NCBI GenBank assembly: GCA_016125225.1 | Contig: WGME01000003.1 | Span: forward strand, 186,001-250,000 | Length of the DNA stretch: 64,000 nt | DNA from: a bacterium | GTDB lineage: Bacteria > Planctomycetota > Planctomycetia > Planctomycetales > Planctomycetaceae | Reading direction: 5' to 3' | Shown: positions 10,723 through 20,619 of the stretch, piece by piece | Position numbering within the stretch: position 1 is the stretch's first letter | Layout: each line of letters starts with the position of its first letter | The notes under the pieces: model-generated | What the model saw: the letters and a program-made list of their open reading frames with translations, nothing else | What the model was told of the DNA's origin: nothing | The model's database searches: none | Position numbers and translations under genes: made by a program

Positions 10723-12798
10723 TTAAGGGTTCGGAGTGGGAGCTGGAATCGGAGTCGGCGTGGCAGGTTCCGCGATTCCGCGTCGCGCATTTCTGCGGGC
10801 TTGTCGACGCTGAAGCCGTTCCTCCGAAGGCCCTGCTTCGATGCTCTCGAAAGCTTCGTTCGGAATCAGCATTTCGACATCGTCGGGCGTGACAGCACGA
10901 ATCAGTCCGGGAACCCAGGAACGCCAGGCGTTCCGCGGTGCAGGGGGATTCGGAGTTTCAGCAACGGCCGGTACCACTTGCGTGTCGGGTGTGGGAGACG
11001 GTTGACCTTCGGCGGTACCAAGATCGATCGTGAGTTCCATCGGTTGACCCAGTTCGGGCTTGATCGAATCAGGTGTCATTGCGGGTGCTGGCGGGGTCAA
11101 CAGGGCCGCCGCTGCGATCAGGGGGGGAGCCAGTGACAAGGGGTTCTTACACTCCACGATCCATCCAAAGTCCGTCTGCTGCAATCGAGCAGTCGTGGGA
11201 GCCGAGTATCGGACCATGGCCGAGGTCGACGGCCATAAGCTGGCGTCGATTCCCAACTGTCGCAGTTCTGGTTGATTGAGTTGCTGGCCGATCACAAATG
11301 GCACCATCGGCCAGAGCACGGAAGTCAAGGCACGACCATCCAAATAGAATTCGGCGGTAGAAGCCCCGGAGATTTTCCTTGCAAGATCGTCCCGCTCCGC
11401 AAAGTTTGGCCTGCTTTCGGACAAGAAACGCAGATGGGCCCGCATGGTTTGCGGCTGCAAAGTCACCAGTAACTCATGCTCGGTGAGGCAGAAGCAGGGA
11501 GCCACGTGATGCCACGGCGACTCCGTGGACTGCAGGCAATACACCGTCCGTCCTTCAACCCGTTCGCTCTTCAGCCATGTGGTGGCATCGGCATCGTCGG
11601 CCATGACAGATTGCAAACGCTTCATGACATGCATGAATGTAGTCTCGGCCTGCTGCGGATAGGTGACACTCAAGCTGAAAACCGGCCCCAGCCCTAACGC
11701 CCCGCCAGTGGATGGGGAACTGGAAACGACCCAGGTGTCACCGAATGACGGGGCCACATCACGGGCGATATCGATGCCCAGTTCAGTTTCCAGCCGTCGC
11801 AACAAACTGCCCGCCTGGTGACCTGGTGGGAGCTGACGTTCCACAATCGCGGTTGCGGTCTGCAAGACCGTCTCCAGGTCACACTCCATCGCGGCGACAT
11901 ATAACGCATCTGCGGGAATGCGGGTCCAGGTTTTAGGGGGGATGGTTGCCGCTGGACCTCGTTGGGCAAGAATGGCCGGGGGACATTTCAATGCGGCCCG
12001 TGCGACGACATGCCCTTGCTCGGACTGCAGTGACAGCAAGGCCGACCACGAAGTGAACGGTGCAACGAATTCCCGCACAGGAGCCGAGACGCCGACAGCC
12101 GGTGGCAAGACCTCGGGCAATCGGATCCAAACTCGGGCTGCTGCGCTTTCCGCGTGCAGTGCCGCAGAAAGTCCTTGAAAATCCGACTGAGTTGCCAGTC
12201 CGCCCGCGCCGGTGGCTAGACGCTGCGCGATACGCGGCCACGCATCCCCCACGCTCCAAATGAGCCGCGAATCGATCTGCTGAAATTTCACCAGCCCTGT
12301 GGTGAAGGGCTTTGGTCCGGGGGCATTGGCATCGACCAACAGCCAGGCCGGTGCATGCGGTCGCAGTTGTTCAAGCAGTGCTGGTCCGTCAGGGCCGGGA
12401 GAGATCACAATCGCGGCTTCCCAGCGAGGTGGACTTTGCTGTGTGGCTGGTTGAAAGGCGACATATCCACACCCGGGGTAGTGCGAAATCTGCTGCCAGA
12501 CCGCGGCGATGTGGTCGGTCGCGGACGCGGCTCCCTCTTCGGAAGTCTGAGCCAGCCCCGTTTGCAAGGCCGCGATCGCTCGTTGAATTTCAGGATCGGC
12601 AATGGCCCCGTCGAATCCCTGTCCATTCAAAGTTCCTGGACCACGACCATCCCAAGAGACCGCGATCATTGCCTCTTGAGGAATGATCGTCAGTTGCTGC
12701 GGATCGACACTCCCCGTCGGTAAGCCGGGCAGACCCACGCTTAAGAACAACGCCAACTTCTGCCACCAGTCGGCCGCTAAAGGCATCCATTCCGACAT
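10723..12798 (-). CDS. Uncharacterised 691-residue protein with Pro-rich tail
   Basis: Family not recognised with confidence. The globular part (about residues 1-590) has repeated weak patterns seen in DUF3352-like proteins of planctomycetes (for example ALYVAAMECDLETVL followed later by FGDTWVV). The hydrophobic segment LIAAAALLTPP near residue 595 could be membrane-associated. The last 90 residues are rich in Pro, Thr, Arg and Ala and look disordered. The ATG at 12798 is chosen because GAAGGAG lies just upstream; the open frame extends 30 codons further without such a site. It lies 198 bases downstream of the Hsp70 gene on the same strand. Confidence 0.7.
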   Translation of the reverse strand: MSEWMPLAADWWQKLALFLSVGLPGLPTGSVDPQQLTIIPQEAMIAVSWDGRGPGTLNGQGFDGAIADPEIQRAIAALQTGLAQTSEEGAASATDHIAAVWQQISHYPGCGYVAFQPATQQSPPRWEAAIVISPGPDGPALLEQLRPHAPAWLLVDANAPGPKPFTTGLVKFQQIDSRLIWSVGDAWPRIAQRLATGAGGLATQSDFQGLSAALHAESAAARVWIRLPEVLPPAVGVSAPVREFVAPFTSWSALLSLQSEQGHVVARAALKCPPAILAQRGPAATIPPKTWTRIPADALYVAAMECDLETVLQTATAIVERQLPPGHQAGSLLRRLETELGIDIARDVAPSFGDTWVVSSSPSTGGALGLGPVFSLSVTYPQQAETTFMHVMKRLQSVMADDADATTWLKSERVEGRTVYCLQSTESPWHHVAPCFCLTEHELLVTLQPQTMRAHLRFLSESRPNFAERDDLARKISGASTAEFYLDGRALTSVLWPMVPFVIGQQLNQPELRQLGIDASLWPSTSAMVRYSAPTTARLQQTDFGWIVECKNPLSLAPPLIAAAALLTPPAPAMTPDSIKPELGQPMELTIDLGTAEGQPSPTPDTQVVPAVAETPNPPAPRNAWRSWVPGLIRAVTPDDVEMLIPNEAFESIEAGPSEERLQRRQARRNARRGIAEPATPTPIPAPTPNP

Positions 12799-12996
12799 GG
12801 GTGCTCCTTCACTTCGAAAATGTCTATGAGTCTGGCCAGCTCGACAGTACGACGGAACTGGCTCTCCGTTCGATTGTGCGGCAGTCACCCGGAACTGGCA
12901 AGCTGGTCCGCTGATCAGGCGGTGATAAATGCGTCGTGTTGTTCAGCGGGAGAGCACATGCCACCGGTGCGGTCGGCTGCGGTCACAGACCATCAG

Positions 12997-14577
12997 TCAG
13001 TTGACGTGATAGTCCCGCGCCAGAATGGTCATGGCATCGACCGAGATTGGACGCACATTGTTCGTCCAGCGGATTTCGCACGACGATTGATTGTTCCCGA
13101 CCAGCTCACGGGCTTCCACATGAATGCAGCGGTTCTCGTCGTACCGGTACGCAACTTCAACCGGCGTTCCGACGGGCAGATTCGGTGGCAATCCTGAAAT
13201 ACGAAAGTCACCGATGAACGTGCAACTCGCCGCTTCCTTCGTTTCACCCTCCAGCAACCGTACCAGAATACCGGACGGATTTGCGGTGTTGGTGACGAAG
13301 CGTTGCTTGAATTCGACAGGCAAAGGCGTGTTCCGCGGAATCATGATGTGATTGAGTTTCCGCGCTTTATCGGCCGGGTCAGTGATTTCAATTCCCAGGG
13401 AGTGGGCATTAACATCGATCGAGCGAATGCTGCCCAGCCGCTTCAGTACCCCCGGCGACAGCGTGCCGGAACCGCCGGTTTCCCGTGTTTCGAGAATCGC
13501 CGCATGAATGGCGGCACCTTGTGCCACGGCCAGTTGCGGGTCGAGCACGCGGACCGGATCTTTGCCCAGCATCTCCGACAGCATCCGTTGCACAGCGGGC
13601 ATGTAGGTTGATCCACCGATCAGCACGACTTCATCGAGTTGCCTGGGGTTCATATCAACGGCGTCGATGACAAACTCGGTGGTATCACGTGTGCGTTGCA
13701 ACAGATCGGCGGTCAGCTTTTCAAACTCTTTGCGAGTGATCACGGTTTTCAAGTTCTTCCCGTGATGAGCGAATTCCAGCACCCATTCGTCTTCGAGACT
13801 TAACTGCCGCTTGACGTCGTCGCATTCTTCGGTCAGCGCCAGCCGCGAGCGGCCTTCATCACGGGGATCGAGTCGAAAATGATTGCGGAATTGCTCAGCG
13901 ACATGATTCACCAGCCGCCGTGTCCAATCAAGTCCCCCCAGAAACGTATCCCCATCCGTGGCGAGGACCTGAAAACTGGTCGGAGAGTATTTCACGACGG
14001 TGACATCAAACGTCCCGCCTCCGAGGTCATAGACCAGCATGGTTCGTTCGGTCTGGTCGAGATCGGCACGACCCAGCACGCCCTTGTTCCAAGCATAAGC
14101 TAACGTGGCGGCGGTCGGTTCATTCAAAATGTCGACTACGTTTAAGCCGGCAATCGTCCCGGCATTTTGCGTCGCCCGCCGACAAGGGTCATTGAAGTAG
14201 TAGGGCACGGTGATCACGGCGTTGGCGATAGGGGCACCCAAACGCGTTTCGGCGTCCTGCTTCAACTTCATCAGAATCAAGGCCGAAAAGAATTCCGCAT
14301 TGAGTTGGCGGCCGGCCACCATTTTGGTGTAGTCCGGGTTCCCCATTTGACGTTTGATCCCGGTGATCACTTTCTCGGGATCGGCCGTGTGCATCCAGTC
14401 GGCCGTGGGGCCGACAACGACTTGCCCGTCCTCTGACATCACAATCACAGAGGGGGTGATCAATTCATCGGCGGAATTGGGCAACACCTGCGGTTCGCCC
14501 TCGGCATCGAGCGTGGCAATCGCTGAGGAAGACGTACCCAGATCGATCCCGACGGTGTGACCCGCGAAAAAGCTCAT
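12997..14577 (-). CDS. Short Hsp70-family protein lacking the lid domain
   Basis: 526 residues. The ATPase domain is complete: GIDLGTSSSAIA (phosphate 1), ILNEPTAATLAYAW, YDLGGGTFDVTVV (phosphate 2) and VLIGGSTYMPAV (adenosine). A beta substrate-binding domain follows (about 375-500), but the chain stops there, without the helical lid and the acidic tail of a normal DnaK (about 640 residues). It may be a specialised cytoplasmic chaperone or a regulatory Hsp70; its clients are unknown. No DnaJ or GrpE gene is nearby. The ATG at 14577 is chosen for AGGAG about nine bases upstream; a longer frame starts at 14622. Confidence 0.88.
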   Translation of the reverse strand: MSFFAGHTVGIDLGTSSSAIATLDAEGEPQVLPNSADELITPSVIVMSEDGQVVVGPTADWMHTADPEKVITGIKRQMGNPDYTKMVAGRQLNAEFFSALILMKLKQDAETRLGAPIANAVITVPYYFNDPCRRATQNAGTIAGLNVVDILNEPTAATLAYAWNKGVLGRADLDQTERTMLVYDLGGGTFDVTVVKYSPTSFQVLATDGDTFLGGLDWTRRLVNHVAEQFRNHFRLDPRDEGRSRLALTEECDDVKRQLSLEDEWVLEFAHHGKNLKTVITRKEFEKLTADLLQRTRDTTEFVIDAVDMNPRQLDEVVLIGGSTYMPAVQRMLSEMLGKDPVRVLDPQLAVAQGAAIHAAILETRETGGSGTLSPGVLKRLGSIRSIDVNAHSLGIEITDPADKARKLNHIMIPRNTPLPVEFKQRFVTNTANPSGILVRLLEGETKEAASCTFIGDFRISGLPPNLPVGTPVEVAYRYDENRCIHVEARELVGNNQSSCEIRWTNNVRPISVDAMTILARDYHVN

Positions 14578-14735
14578 TCCGCCATCGGCTCCTGTCAGAA
14601 CAAAGAACGGAAGGTTCATCAACTTTCCGCACGAATACTTCGTTCTACTGACCCGATGTTGAGGTGTCTACCGGTGGAAGGCGGGCTTCATCAGACCTTA
14701 ACAGAGTCCGCCAAACTTTCATGATTGTTCAGACT

Positions 14736-17700
14736 TCAGTTGGACCAGTCCTGATCCAAAATCGCATGTTTTTTGAGTTTGCTGAAGAATGTACTGCGCG
14801 GCAGACCCAGCGATTTCGCGGCCTGGGCTTTGTTGCCCTGGGCTTGATGCAGAGCATCGAGTAACAGCCGCCGTTCGTCATCGGTCTCCATCCGCCGCCA
14901 TGAAAGTGCGGGAGCAGCCGACTGCCGACCACGAGGGGGACGGGGTTGCGTTGCACGCCCTGCTCGATTTGACGACCGACCCATAGCGACCGTGGTGAGT
15001 TGTGAAATGTCCGGCGGTAAATCTTGTACCGTGATCAAATCTCCCTCGGCGAGGACCACGGCCCGCTCAATCACATTTTCCAGTTCGCGGATATTTCCCG
15101 GCCAGTCGTACTGCAACAGGGCGTTCAAGGCTTCGTCATCAAAGGCAATGATGGCCTTGTCGGCTTTCTCTACCGCCCGGCGCAGAAACTCCCGGGCCAA
15201 TTCATGCAGGTCGTCTCGCCGCTCTCTCAAAGAGGGAAGTGAAAGTGTGATGACGTTCAGCCGATAGTAAAGATCTTCGCGAAACTGTCCGTCGGCAATC
15301 ATGCTTTCGAGATCACGATGAGTCGCGGCGACCAGACGGATATCAACGGCCACAGCTTTGCTCGCACCGACAGGTTCAATTTCCCGTTGTTGCAACACTC
15401 GCAAAAGCTTCACCTGAATCTCGGGAGAAAGCTCGCCGATTTCGTCGAGGAATAATGTTCCTCCACTCGCCAACTCAATGCGGCCCTGTTTGTCGCTGCT
15501 GGCACCCGTGAAGGCCCCTTTGATGTGGCCGAACAGTTCGCTTTCGAGCAGAGATGGTGCCAGGGCCGCACAATGCACTGCGATAAACGGCCCGGTCTTG
15601 CGTGGGCTGTTGTCGTGAATAGCTCGTGCCAGCAGTTCCTTGCCTGTGCCACTTTCACCACGGATTAAAACCGTGGTCTCACTGATGGCGGCCTTCCGGG
15701 CCATGTTCAGCACCTGAGTCAGTGCCGCACCATTGCCTTTGATGGCCGCTCGTTGGAATTCGGATTCGTTTGTCAGAGCGGCCACGGGGCGAGTGGCCGC
15801 CAGTTCCGCTTGCAGTGCGACAATCTGCTGACGTTGCAGGGCGATCCGCTCGACTTTCAACCGCAATTGTTCATTGAGCTGGGTTAAGTCTTGATGGACC
15901 CGGACGCAATGCAATGCGACGCCAGTCAACTGCGTGAGTGCGGTCAGAAAAGTGGCATCTTCCGGTCGATACATCCCTCCCGATTGCTTGGGTCCCAGAA
16001 TCACCAGTCCCGCAATGTCGCCATCAATTTCCAGAAGCTGAACGAGGTTCGCCCGAAGGTCGTGCAATCCTTGTTGCAGGATGGCTGTTTCGCTACGGCG
16101 TTCTTCGTAAAGACCAAAAAGTCCCGATTGCTGTTCTAAAGCCTCAAGGAACCCATCCGGCGGTGACCATTCGATCGGCAAATCAATCGTGGCCCCCTCG
16201 ATCACATTCATCCGGAAGACCTCGGCCCGTTGTGGATCGCGTAGATACAGGGCCGCCCATTCCGCCTGCAGGACTTCGACACAGGCGACCATGGTGCGCT
16301 TCGATAAGAACTGTGGGTCAGCCAACTGACCGACGGCCCGGTGAATCCGCTGCAGCGCTTTCTCCATGCGGTAGCGATCGCGGAAGAGATAACGTTCCAG
16401 CCAGCTTAATCCGAAATCGCGGACATTCATGACGACGGTGAGCACCACCAACAGAATCATGCCCACGGCAATCGTGGAAAGGAACGGCAAACCTTCCGTC
16501 CGGCGGCCCAACTCCAACGCAATCGGCACCGTTAAGGCCCCCAAGGCCAGGGCTCCCGCCCAGCGCAGCCCTTCTGCGATCAACCCACGTCCCAGCCATT
16601 CATCTCCCAGCATCAACTTGTAACGGACGATGCCAACGGCATAAGCCACCATGAAGACTAGACTGGAAAAGAACATCGGCAGCCGTGCCCCACCCAATGC
16701 GAAGGAGACGCGGTCCCAGCCCGCGAGAATCAGGGTATAGCCGATGAAAACACTGGCAACCATCGCTGCCCAGAGGATTGATGTCACTTGACGACGCTCA
16801 AGCACCGGGCGAACAGTAAGCACGCTGTGGAGCAGGCTGACCAGGATCAGTGCAAAGTATCCCGCGGCAATCGCGAAGTAGCCATAAATTCCCCACCGCA
16901 TGACATTCAGCCAGCCGACAGCGGCAAATGTCTGCTCGTTGGAGCGGCCGGGGCCAGTTCCGCTCCAGAGCAGCAGCTCTATTATTAAAAAGCCGATGGC
17001 CGCCAGAATCGGGGGGCCATACAGCCCCCAGAGCGTGGCCCGATACCACTGCGTGATGACTTGCTTGGGTTGCGGATACGCCAGAAAGAAATGCAAAGTC
17101 ACGGAAGGCAGCAAGAGTGCGCAGATGACAAACGGGCAGATCAAAAGCAATCGCCCGGCCAGCAGCCACCAGTGGAATCCACCGACAAAGGCTGCCAGGG
17201 TCACAATGCACATGGCAAAGAACAGCCGAGCGGGTCGGTCAAACGGGCGTTTCCAGAACGCGAGGGTACTCAGCCCGAAAATCCCAAGCTGGCAGATCAA
17301 CCAGACAAGCGTCACCCCCAGTTCCTGTTCCGCAACCGTCTGCAAGGCGACTTGAGTGCGATAGGTCTGCTGGTCACGGGCGGACCAGTATGTCACAGGC
17401 ATCCATTCCGGCGATGATCGATCGGTTTCACTCGACCACGGAGACTCCCAGTGAGTCCAGCGCGAGGGAATGGAGTTCAGGAGGCAAGAGGCTGCATCGA
17501 TGGAAATTCCCACGGGTTGCTCATCTAACGTGAGCAGGTAATCACCGGGTTCCGGCCGTGGCCCCCGAGTCTCCAGTCCGTTGACCTGATGAATTTTGAT
17601 TGCGCTCACGGGAGCATCGTTACCCGGAACAACAACCGGGGGGTCGACCATCAGCCAGCGCAGGCGAAGATCCGGCGTGGTGGCCACCACCACAATCACC

Positions 17701-17777
17701 TGCAGGCAATAGATGATTGAGATGACTCCGGCGCAGGCGAGCACAGAGCGTAAAGTGGTTCGTTGAGAAGCGAGCAA
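14736..17777 (-). CDS. Membrane-bound sigma-54 activator (multi-TM-GAF-AAA-Fis)
   Basis: 1013 residues. The N-terminus has one membrane helix and an exported region that resembles a PDZ fold (PEPGDYLLTLDEQPVG). About seven or eight further membrane helices follow up to residue 440. Next come a GAF-like domain (about 470-625), a short coiled coil and a sigma-54 AAA+ domain with Walker A GESGTGKE, the sigma-54 contact loop GAFTGA and Walker B LFLDEIGEL. The C-terminus has a Fis-type helix-turn-helix (KAQAAKSLGLPRSTFF). It should activate sigma-54 promoters in response to a membrane or periplasmic signal, rather than through a receiver domain. Target genes are unknown. It lies 158 bases upstream of the Hsp70 gene on the same strand. 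Confidence 0.9.
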   Translation of the reverse strand: MLASQRTTLRSVLACAGVISIIYCLQVIVVVATTPDLRLRWLMVDPPVVVPGNDAPVSAIKIHQVNGLETRGPRPEPGDYLLTLDEQPVGISIDAASCLLNSIPSRWTHWESPWSSETDRSSPEWMPVTYWSARDQQTYRTQVALQTVAEQELGVTLVWLICQLGIFGLSTLAFWKRPFDRPARLFFAMCIVTLAAFVGGFHWWLLAGRLLLICPFVICALLLPSVTLHFFLAYPQPKQVITQWYRATLWGLYGPPILAAIGFLIIELLLWSGTGPGRSNEQTFAAVGWLNVMRWGIYGYFAIAAGYFALILVSLLHSVLTVRPVLERRQVTSILWAAMVASVFIGYTLILAGWDRVSFALGGARLPMFFSSLVFMVAYAVGIVRYKLMLGDEWLGRGLIAEGLRWAGALALGALTVPIALELGRRTEGLPFLSTIAVGMILLVVLTVVMNVRDFGLSWLERYLFRDRYRMEKALQRIHRAVGQLADPQFLSKRTMVACVEVLQAEWAALYLRDPQRAEVFRMNVIEGATIDLPIEWSPPDGFLEALEQQSGLFGLYEERRSETAILQQGLHDLRANLVQLLEIDGDIAGLVILGPKQSGGMYRPEDATFLTALTQLTGVALHCVRVHQDLTQLNEQLRLKVERIALQRQQIVALQAELAATRPVAALTNESEFQRAAIKGNGAALTQVLNMARKAAISETTVLIRGESGTGKELLARAIHDNSPRKTGPFIAVHCAALAPSLLESELFGHIKGAFTGASSDKQGRIELASGGTLFLDEIGELSPEIQVKLLRVLQQREIEPVGASKAVAVDIRLVAATHRDLESMIADGQFREDLYYRLNVITLSLPSLRERRDDLHELAREFLRRAVEKADKAIIAFDDEALNALLQYDWPGNIRELENVIERAVVLAEGDLITVQDLPPDISQLTTVAMGRSSNRAGRATQPRPPRGRQSAAPALSWRRMETDDERRLLLDALHQAQGNKAQAAKSLGLPRSTFFSKLKKHAILDQDWSN

Positions 17778-18246
17778 ACCAGCGAGTCCTTCCGTGTTTC
17801 AGCGCCAGAAATCGGCGCTCTCAGCGCCGGTTTCCGTGAAATGCATGCGCCGATCGGCTCACGCGGTCATTCCCTAACTTTTACAGTCTGACGTAATCCC
17901 CTGACAGAAATCAAGTTCCGATTGATCAATTGAGCGCCGAAAGATTCGTTTGGTTTCTTTGGCATTTGGCGCGGCATTCGCTATTGATCTCAAGCGTTGA
18001 TGAAGCCCAGCCCGAGCCCCCGTGGTAGCTTGTGCGGAATTGCCGATACTAAGAGGTCATGTGCCGTAGCAGTCAGACCCACCCTGCCCGCGGACCATCT
18101 CAATCCCTCGAACCCACTCCGGCAGTGACGCCATCCTTTCACGGGGGCTCTTTTTCTGCGCTGAGGAATTTGCGCGAGGGTTACGGTGCCAGCTTGTCAG
18201 ATCTGGCACGCTTACCGTTTCGGATTCGTAGCGTGATACCGATCGA
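17778..18246. other. Intergenic region without a supported gene
   Basis: About 470 bases upstream of the sigma-54 activator gene and downstream of the QueD-like gene. A small GC-rich inverted repeat lies at 17801-17819 (AGCGCC pairing with GGCGCT), and AGCGCC recurs at 17823. The AT-rich part near 17930-17980 is the likely promoter area for the activator gene, but no convincing promoter elements can be named. The short open frames here have no ribosome-binding site and atypical composition. Confidence 0.4.
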
Positions 18247-18660
18247 TCAGTGCGGCAGTGGTTCGCTGTAGGTCGCGTACGCTTGGGTTGTTTCCCAGAG
18301 TGAAACTTCTGCGACAGGAAATTTTCGTTCTCGGGCATACCGGAAAATCATCCGGGCAATGTTTTCTGCGGTGGGGTTCTCGGCGACAGTGAGAATCGGT
18401 TCGCCAGTGCTCCGCAGATAGTCGATCACCGGGTCGCGTTCGTTGAGAATCATGCGGTGATCGAGTGTGGCATCAATCCAGGTGGCAATTTCCCGCTTGA
18501 TGTCCGAGAAGTCCATCAGCATGCCGCGATGGTCGAGGTTCTGTCCCTCCATCACAATAATGGCGCGGCCGTTGTGGCCATGGAGATACCGGCATTTGCC
18601 GTCGTAATCGAGCAGGCGATGTCCGTAACAGAACTCGATTTCTTTCGCGACACGAAACAT
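18247..18660 (-). CDS. queD: 6-carboxytetrahydropterin/6-pyruvoyl-tetrahydropterin synthase family
   Basis: 137 residues, the usual length for this family. Zinc ligands are visible as His14 and the CRYLHGH block (catalytic Cys23, His27, His29), followed by MDFSDIK and the DHRMILN segment. The motif SLWETTQAY near the C-terminus holds the conserved Glu. QueD makes 6-carboxy-5,6,7,8-tetrahydropterin for queuosine-type deazapurines; the related PTPS makes biopterin precursors, and the sequence alone cannot fully separate them. No queC, queE or folE is nearby. AAGGTG lies about seven bases upstream of the start. Confidence 0.87.
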   Translation of the reverse strand: MFRVAKEIEFCYGHRLLDYDGKCRYLHGHNGRAIIVMEGQNLDHRGMLMDFSDIKREIATWIDATLDHRMILNERDPVIDYLRSTGEPILTVAENPTAENIARMIFRYARERKFPVAEVSLWETTQAYATYSEPLPH

Positions 18661-18744
18661 CGGCAGGCACCTTGGGCAATGGGCGAACTTGGGACCTCAT
18701 TATAGGCGGTTGCTGGTGGCTTGGCGACCACCTTGCAGCGGAGT

Positions 18745-19113
18745 TTAGGACCGAAAGCGGGCGGAAGGGTATCGGGGGGGGCGTGGTCGCAAGACAATCC
18801 AGATAATGCCGAAGAGAATTCCCGCAGGAATCAGGAGCTGAAAGGGAATGCGGCTGCGGATGATCAGCAGCAATCCTACAGCGGTGCCGAGGACTTTCCA
18901 CAGAGGCACACGTGCCCAAGCGGCTTCTCGGGTACGGGATGGCAAGGCCAGCCACAAGGCAGCGAGCACCACTCCGACGCGCACGAACGCCCCGGTCCAC
19001 AATCCGGCAGCATCATTGGCGACCAGCCATTCCAGCAGGCCGCCGATGACGAGGCAACCGACGGCCAGGCAGCCGACCAGTGTGCGGTTGACGGGGATTT
19101 CTGTGTTAGTCAT
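18745..19113 (-). CDS. Small integral membrane protein, function unknown
   Basis: 122 residues with three or four hydrophobic segments (about 10-30, 40-58, 73-83 and 88-107), separated by short basic loops and ending in an Arg/Pro-rich tail. AAGG stands close before the ATG. No family recognised. It lies 84 bases upstream of the QueD-like gene on the same strand and could share its transcript. Confidence 0.6.
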   Translation of the reverse strand: MTNTEIPVNRTLVGCLAVGCLVIGGLLEWLVANDAAGLWTGAFVRVGVVLAALWLALPSRTREAAWARVPLWKVLGTAVGLLLIIRSRIPFQLLIPAGILFGIIWIVLRPRPPRYPSARFRS

Positions 19114-19359
19114 AGACCTTGCAGTATGGCTGAGTGAGGTATGGAGAGCAAATCGGCAGGGTTGTGCAGACCGCCAGAATTCTCCTGTTCGCCAGCAGCT
19201 ATCCAGAGTCCGTGAAACGGTGTTTGCGCCACCGGCAAAACCGGTTACACTGCGGCAGGAATTGCGGGAAGGGGAAGGTGCCCCTTTCCATTCGGTCGTC
19301 GACCGCCGATTTTGAACGCACGGGTTTTGGCTTCCCCGGCGACGGAAAGGACTCCGTCC

Positions 19360-20619
19360 ATGTCAGCGAACATCGTCAAACTGCTGCATGCTTCTGATGT
19401 GCAGCTTGATTGTCCGTTGCGTCAGGTGGGAACTGTCCCCCGCGATACAATCGACCTTCTGGCTTCCGCGACGCTCATTGCTTGGGAGCGGTTGATCGAT
19501 GCCGCGATTGCCCACGGCGTCGATGCGTTGCTGCTCACGGGTAATACCTTTGATGCCGCCGCAGAAAGTCTGGCCGCCGATGTGGCCCTCCGGCAGGGAT
19601 TTGAACGGCTGCTGGAACGCGAAATTCCGGTCTTTGTCGTTCCCGGTCAGCTTGATCCCTTGATGGCCTGGCAAGAGTTTCCTGCCATGCCGGAAAACGT
19701 GACGGTGTTCGATTCGCCGTGGGATGCTGCGGTCGATCTCACCGACAGCGGACGATTGCTCGCCCGTATTTTCCCCGTTTCGGCGGTAACCGATATCTCG
19801 CCACCGGAATGGCACCGACTTCAGGGAACCGTTCAAGGGTTGCGAGATGCCAATGCGGTGACCGTGGGGATACTGTGGTGTGATCGCACCGAAGGCATTT
19901 CCCGGCCTATTGATACCGACGAGCGTCGCCTCGCTTCGGTTCAGGTGCTCGCCTGTGGTCAAAATGTGCCAGAATCGGCACTCCCCCTGATCGATGGTCT
20001 GGTGCATGCTCAAACCGCGCCACAAGCGGTCACTGCTGATGAAACCGGCCCGCGTGGAGCCACCATTCTGCAGTTCGATTCTCAGCGGCAACTCAGCAAA
20101 CGTTTTGTTCCGCTAGGACCAGTCCGTAGGGAGCATCTTACGGCCCGGTTGGAACAGGCCCGGCATCGAGATGAACTCTGCGAACAGATGCTGGCCATGA
20201 TCGAAGAATTGCCGGCCGTTCCTGGAGAGCAACTGCGGTTGGTGCGCTGGAGCTTTGCGGGATCTCCTGCCGTGCGGCATCAGCTCGACTTCCAGGAAGC
20301 AACGGCTCATGAACTGCTGGAGACACTGGCCGGGCTGACCGATCAACCAACCGGCCTACGGTATGTCCACGAACTGGTGCCACTGTGGCAGGAACAATCG
20401 GTGCCGCCTGAACTGGGCGAACTCTGGCGTGACTACCTGGAATACTACGACGAACGGCCGCCGTTGAACGAAGACGAACTCCGCCAGCTTGCGCTCGAAC
20501 TTCGTCCGCAGCAGGCCGCGAGTTCCGGACCGTGGGAACGGGGATTGGCCCAACTCGATCCAACGGCGGTCCATCAGCGGGCTCGGCGTTATGCCCGCAA
20601 ATGGTTCGCTGGTCATTGA
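19360..20619 (+). CDS. SbcD/YhaO-like calcineurin-fold protein with lost metal motifs
   Basis: 419 residues. Its order and context match the exonuclease subunit YhaO/SbcD/Mre11, with an N-terminal phosphoesterase fold and a C-terminal capping region, and it is followed by a YhaN-like ATPase. However, the metal motifs are altered. The DxH position reads SDVQ; the GD motif reads TGNTFD; the GNHD motif reads PGQLD; and the late GHxH motif reads CGQNVP. The GPRGATILQFD strand that follows GHxH in this family is kept, so the fold seems real while nuclease chemistry looks lost. It may be a structural or regulatory partner of the ATPase. The start at 19360 has GGAAAGG nine bases upstream. Confidence 0.75.
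   Translation: MSANIVKLLHASDVQLDCPLRQVGTVPRDTIDLLASATLIAWERLIDAAIAHGVDALLLTGNTFDAAAESLAADVALRQGFERLLEREIPVFVVPGQLDPLMAWQEFPAMPENVTVFDSPWDAAVDLTDSGRLLARIFPVSAVTDISPPEWHRLQGTVQGLRDANAVTVGILWCDRTEGISRPIDTDERRLASVQVLACGQNVPESALPLIDGLVHAQTAPQAVTADETGPRGATILQFDSQRQLSKRFVPLGPVRREHLTARLEQARHRDELCEQMLAMIEELPAVPGEQLRLVRWSFAGSPAVRHQLDFQEATAHELLETLAGLTDQPTGLRYVHELVPLWQEQSVPPELGELWRDYLEYYDERPPLNEDELRQLALELRPQQAASSGPWERGLAQLDPTAVHQRARRYARKWFAGH

Noticed and set aside
18059-18271. 70-codon plus-strand frame downstream of the QueD-like gene
   Set aside because: No ribosome-binding site, overlaps the end of the queD-like gene, and low-complexity composition.
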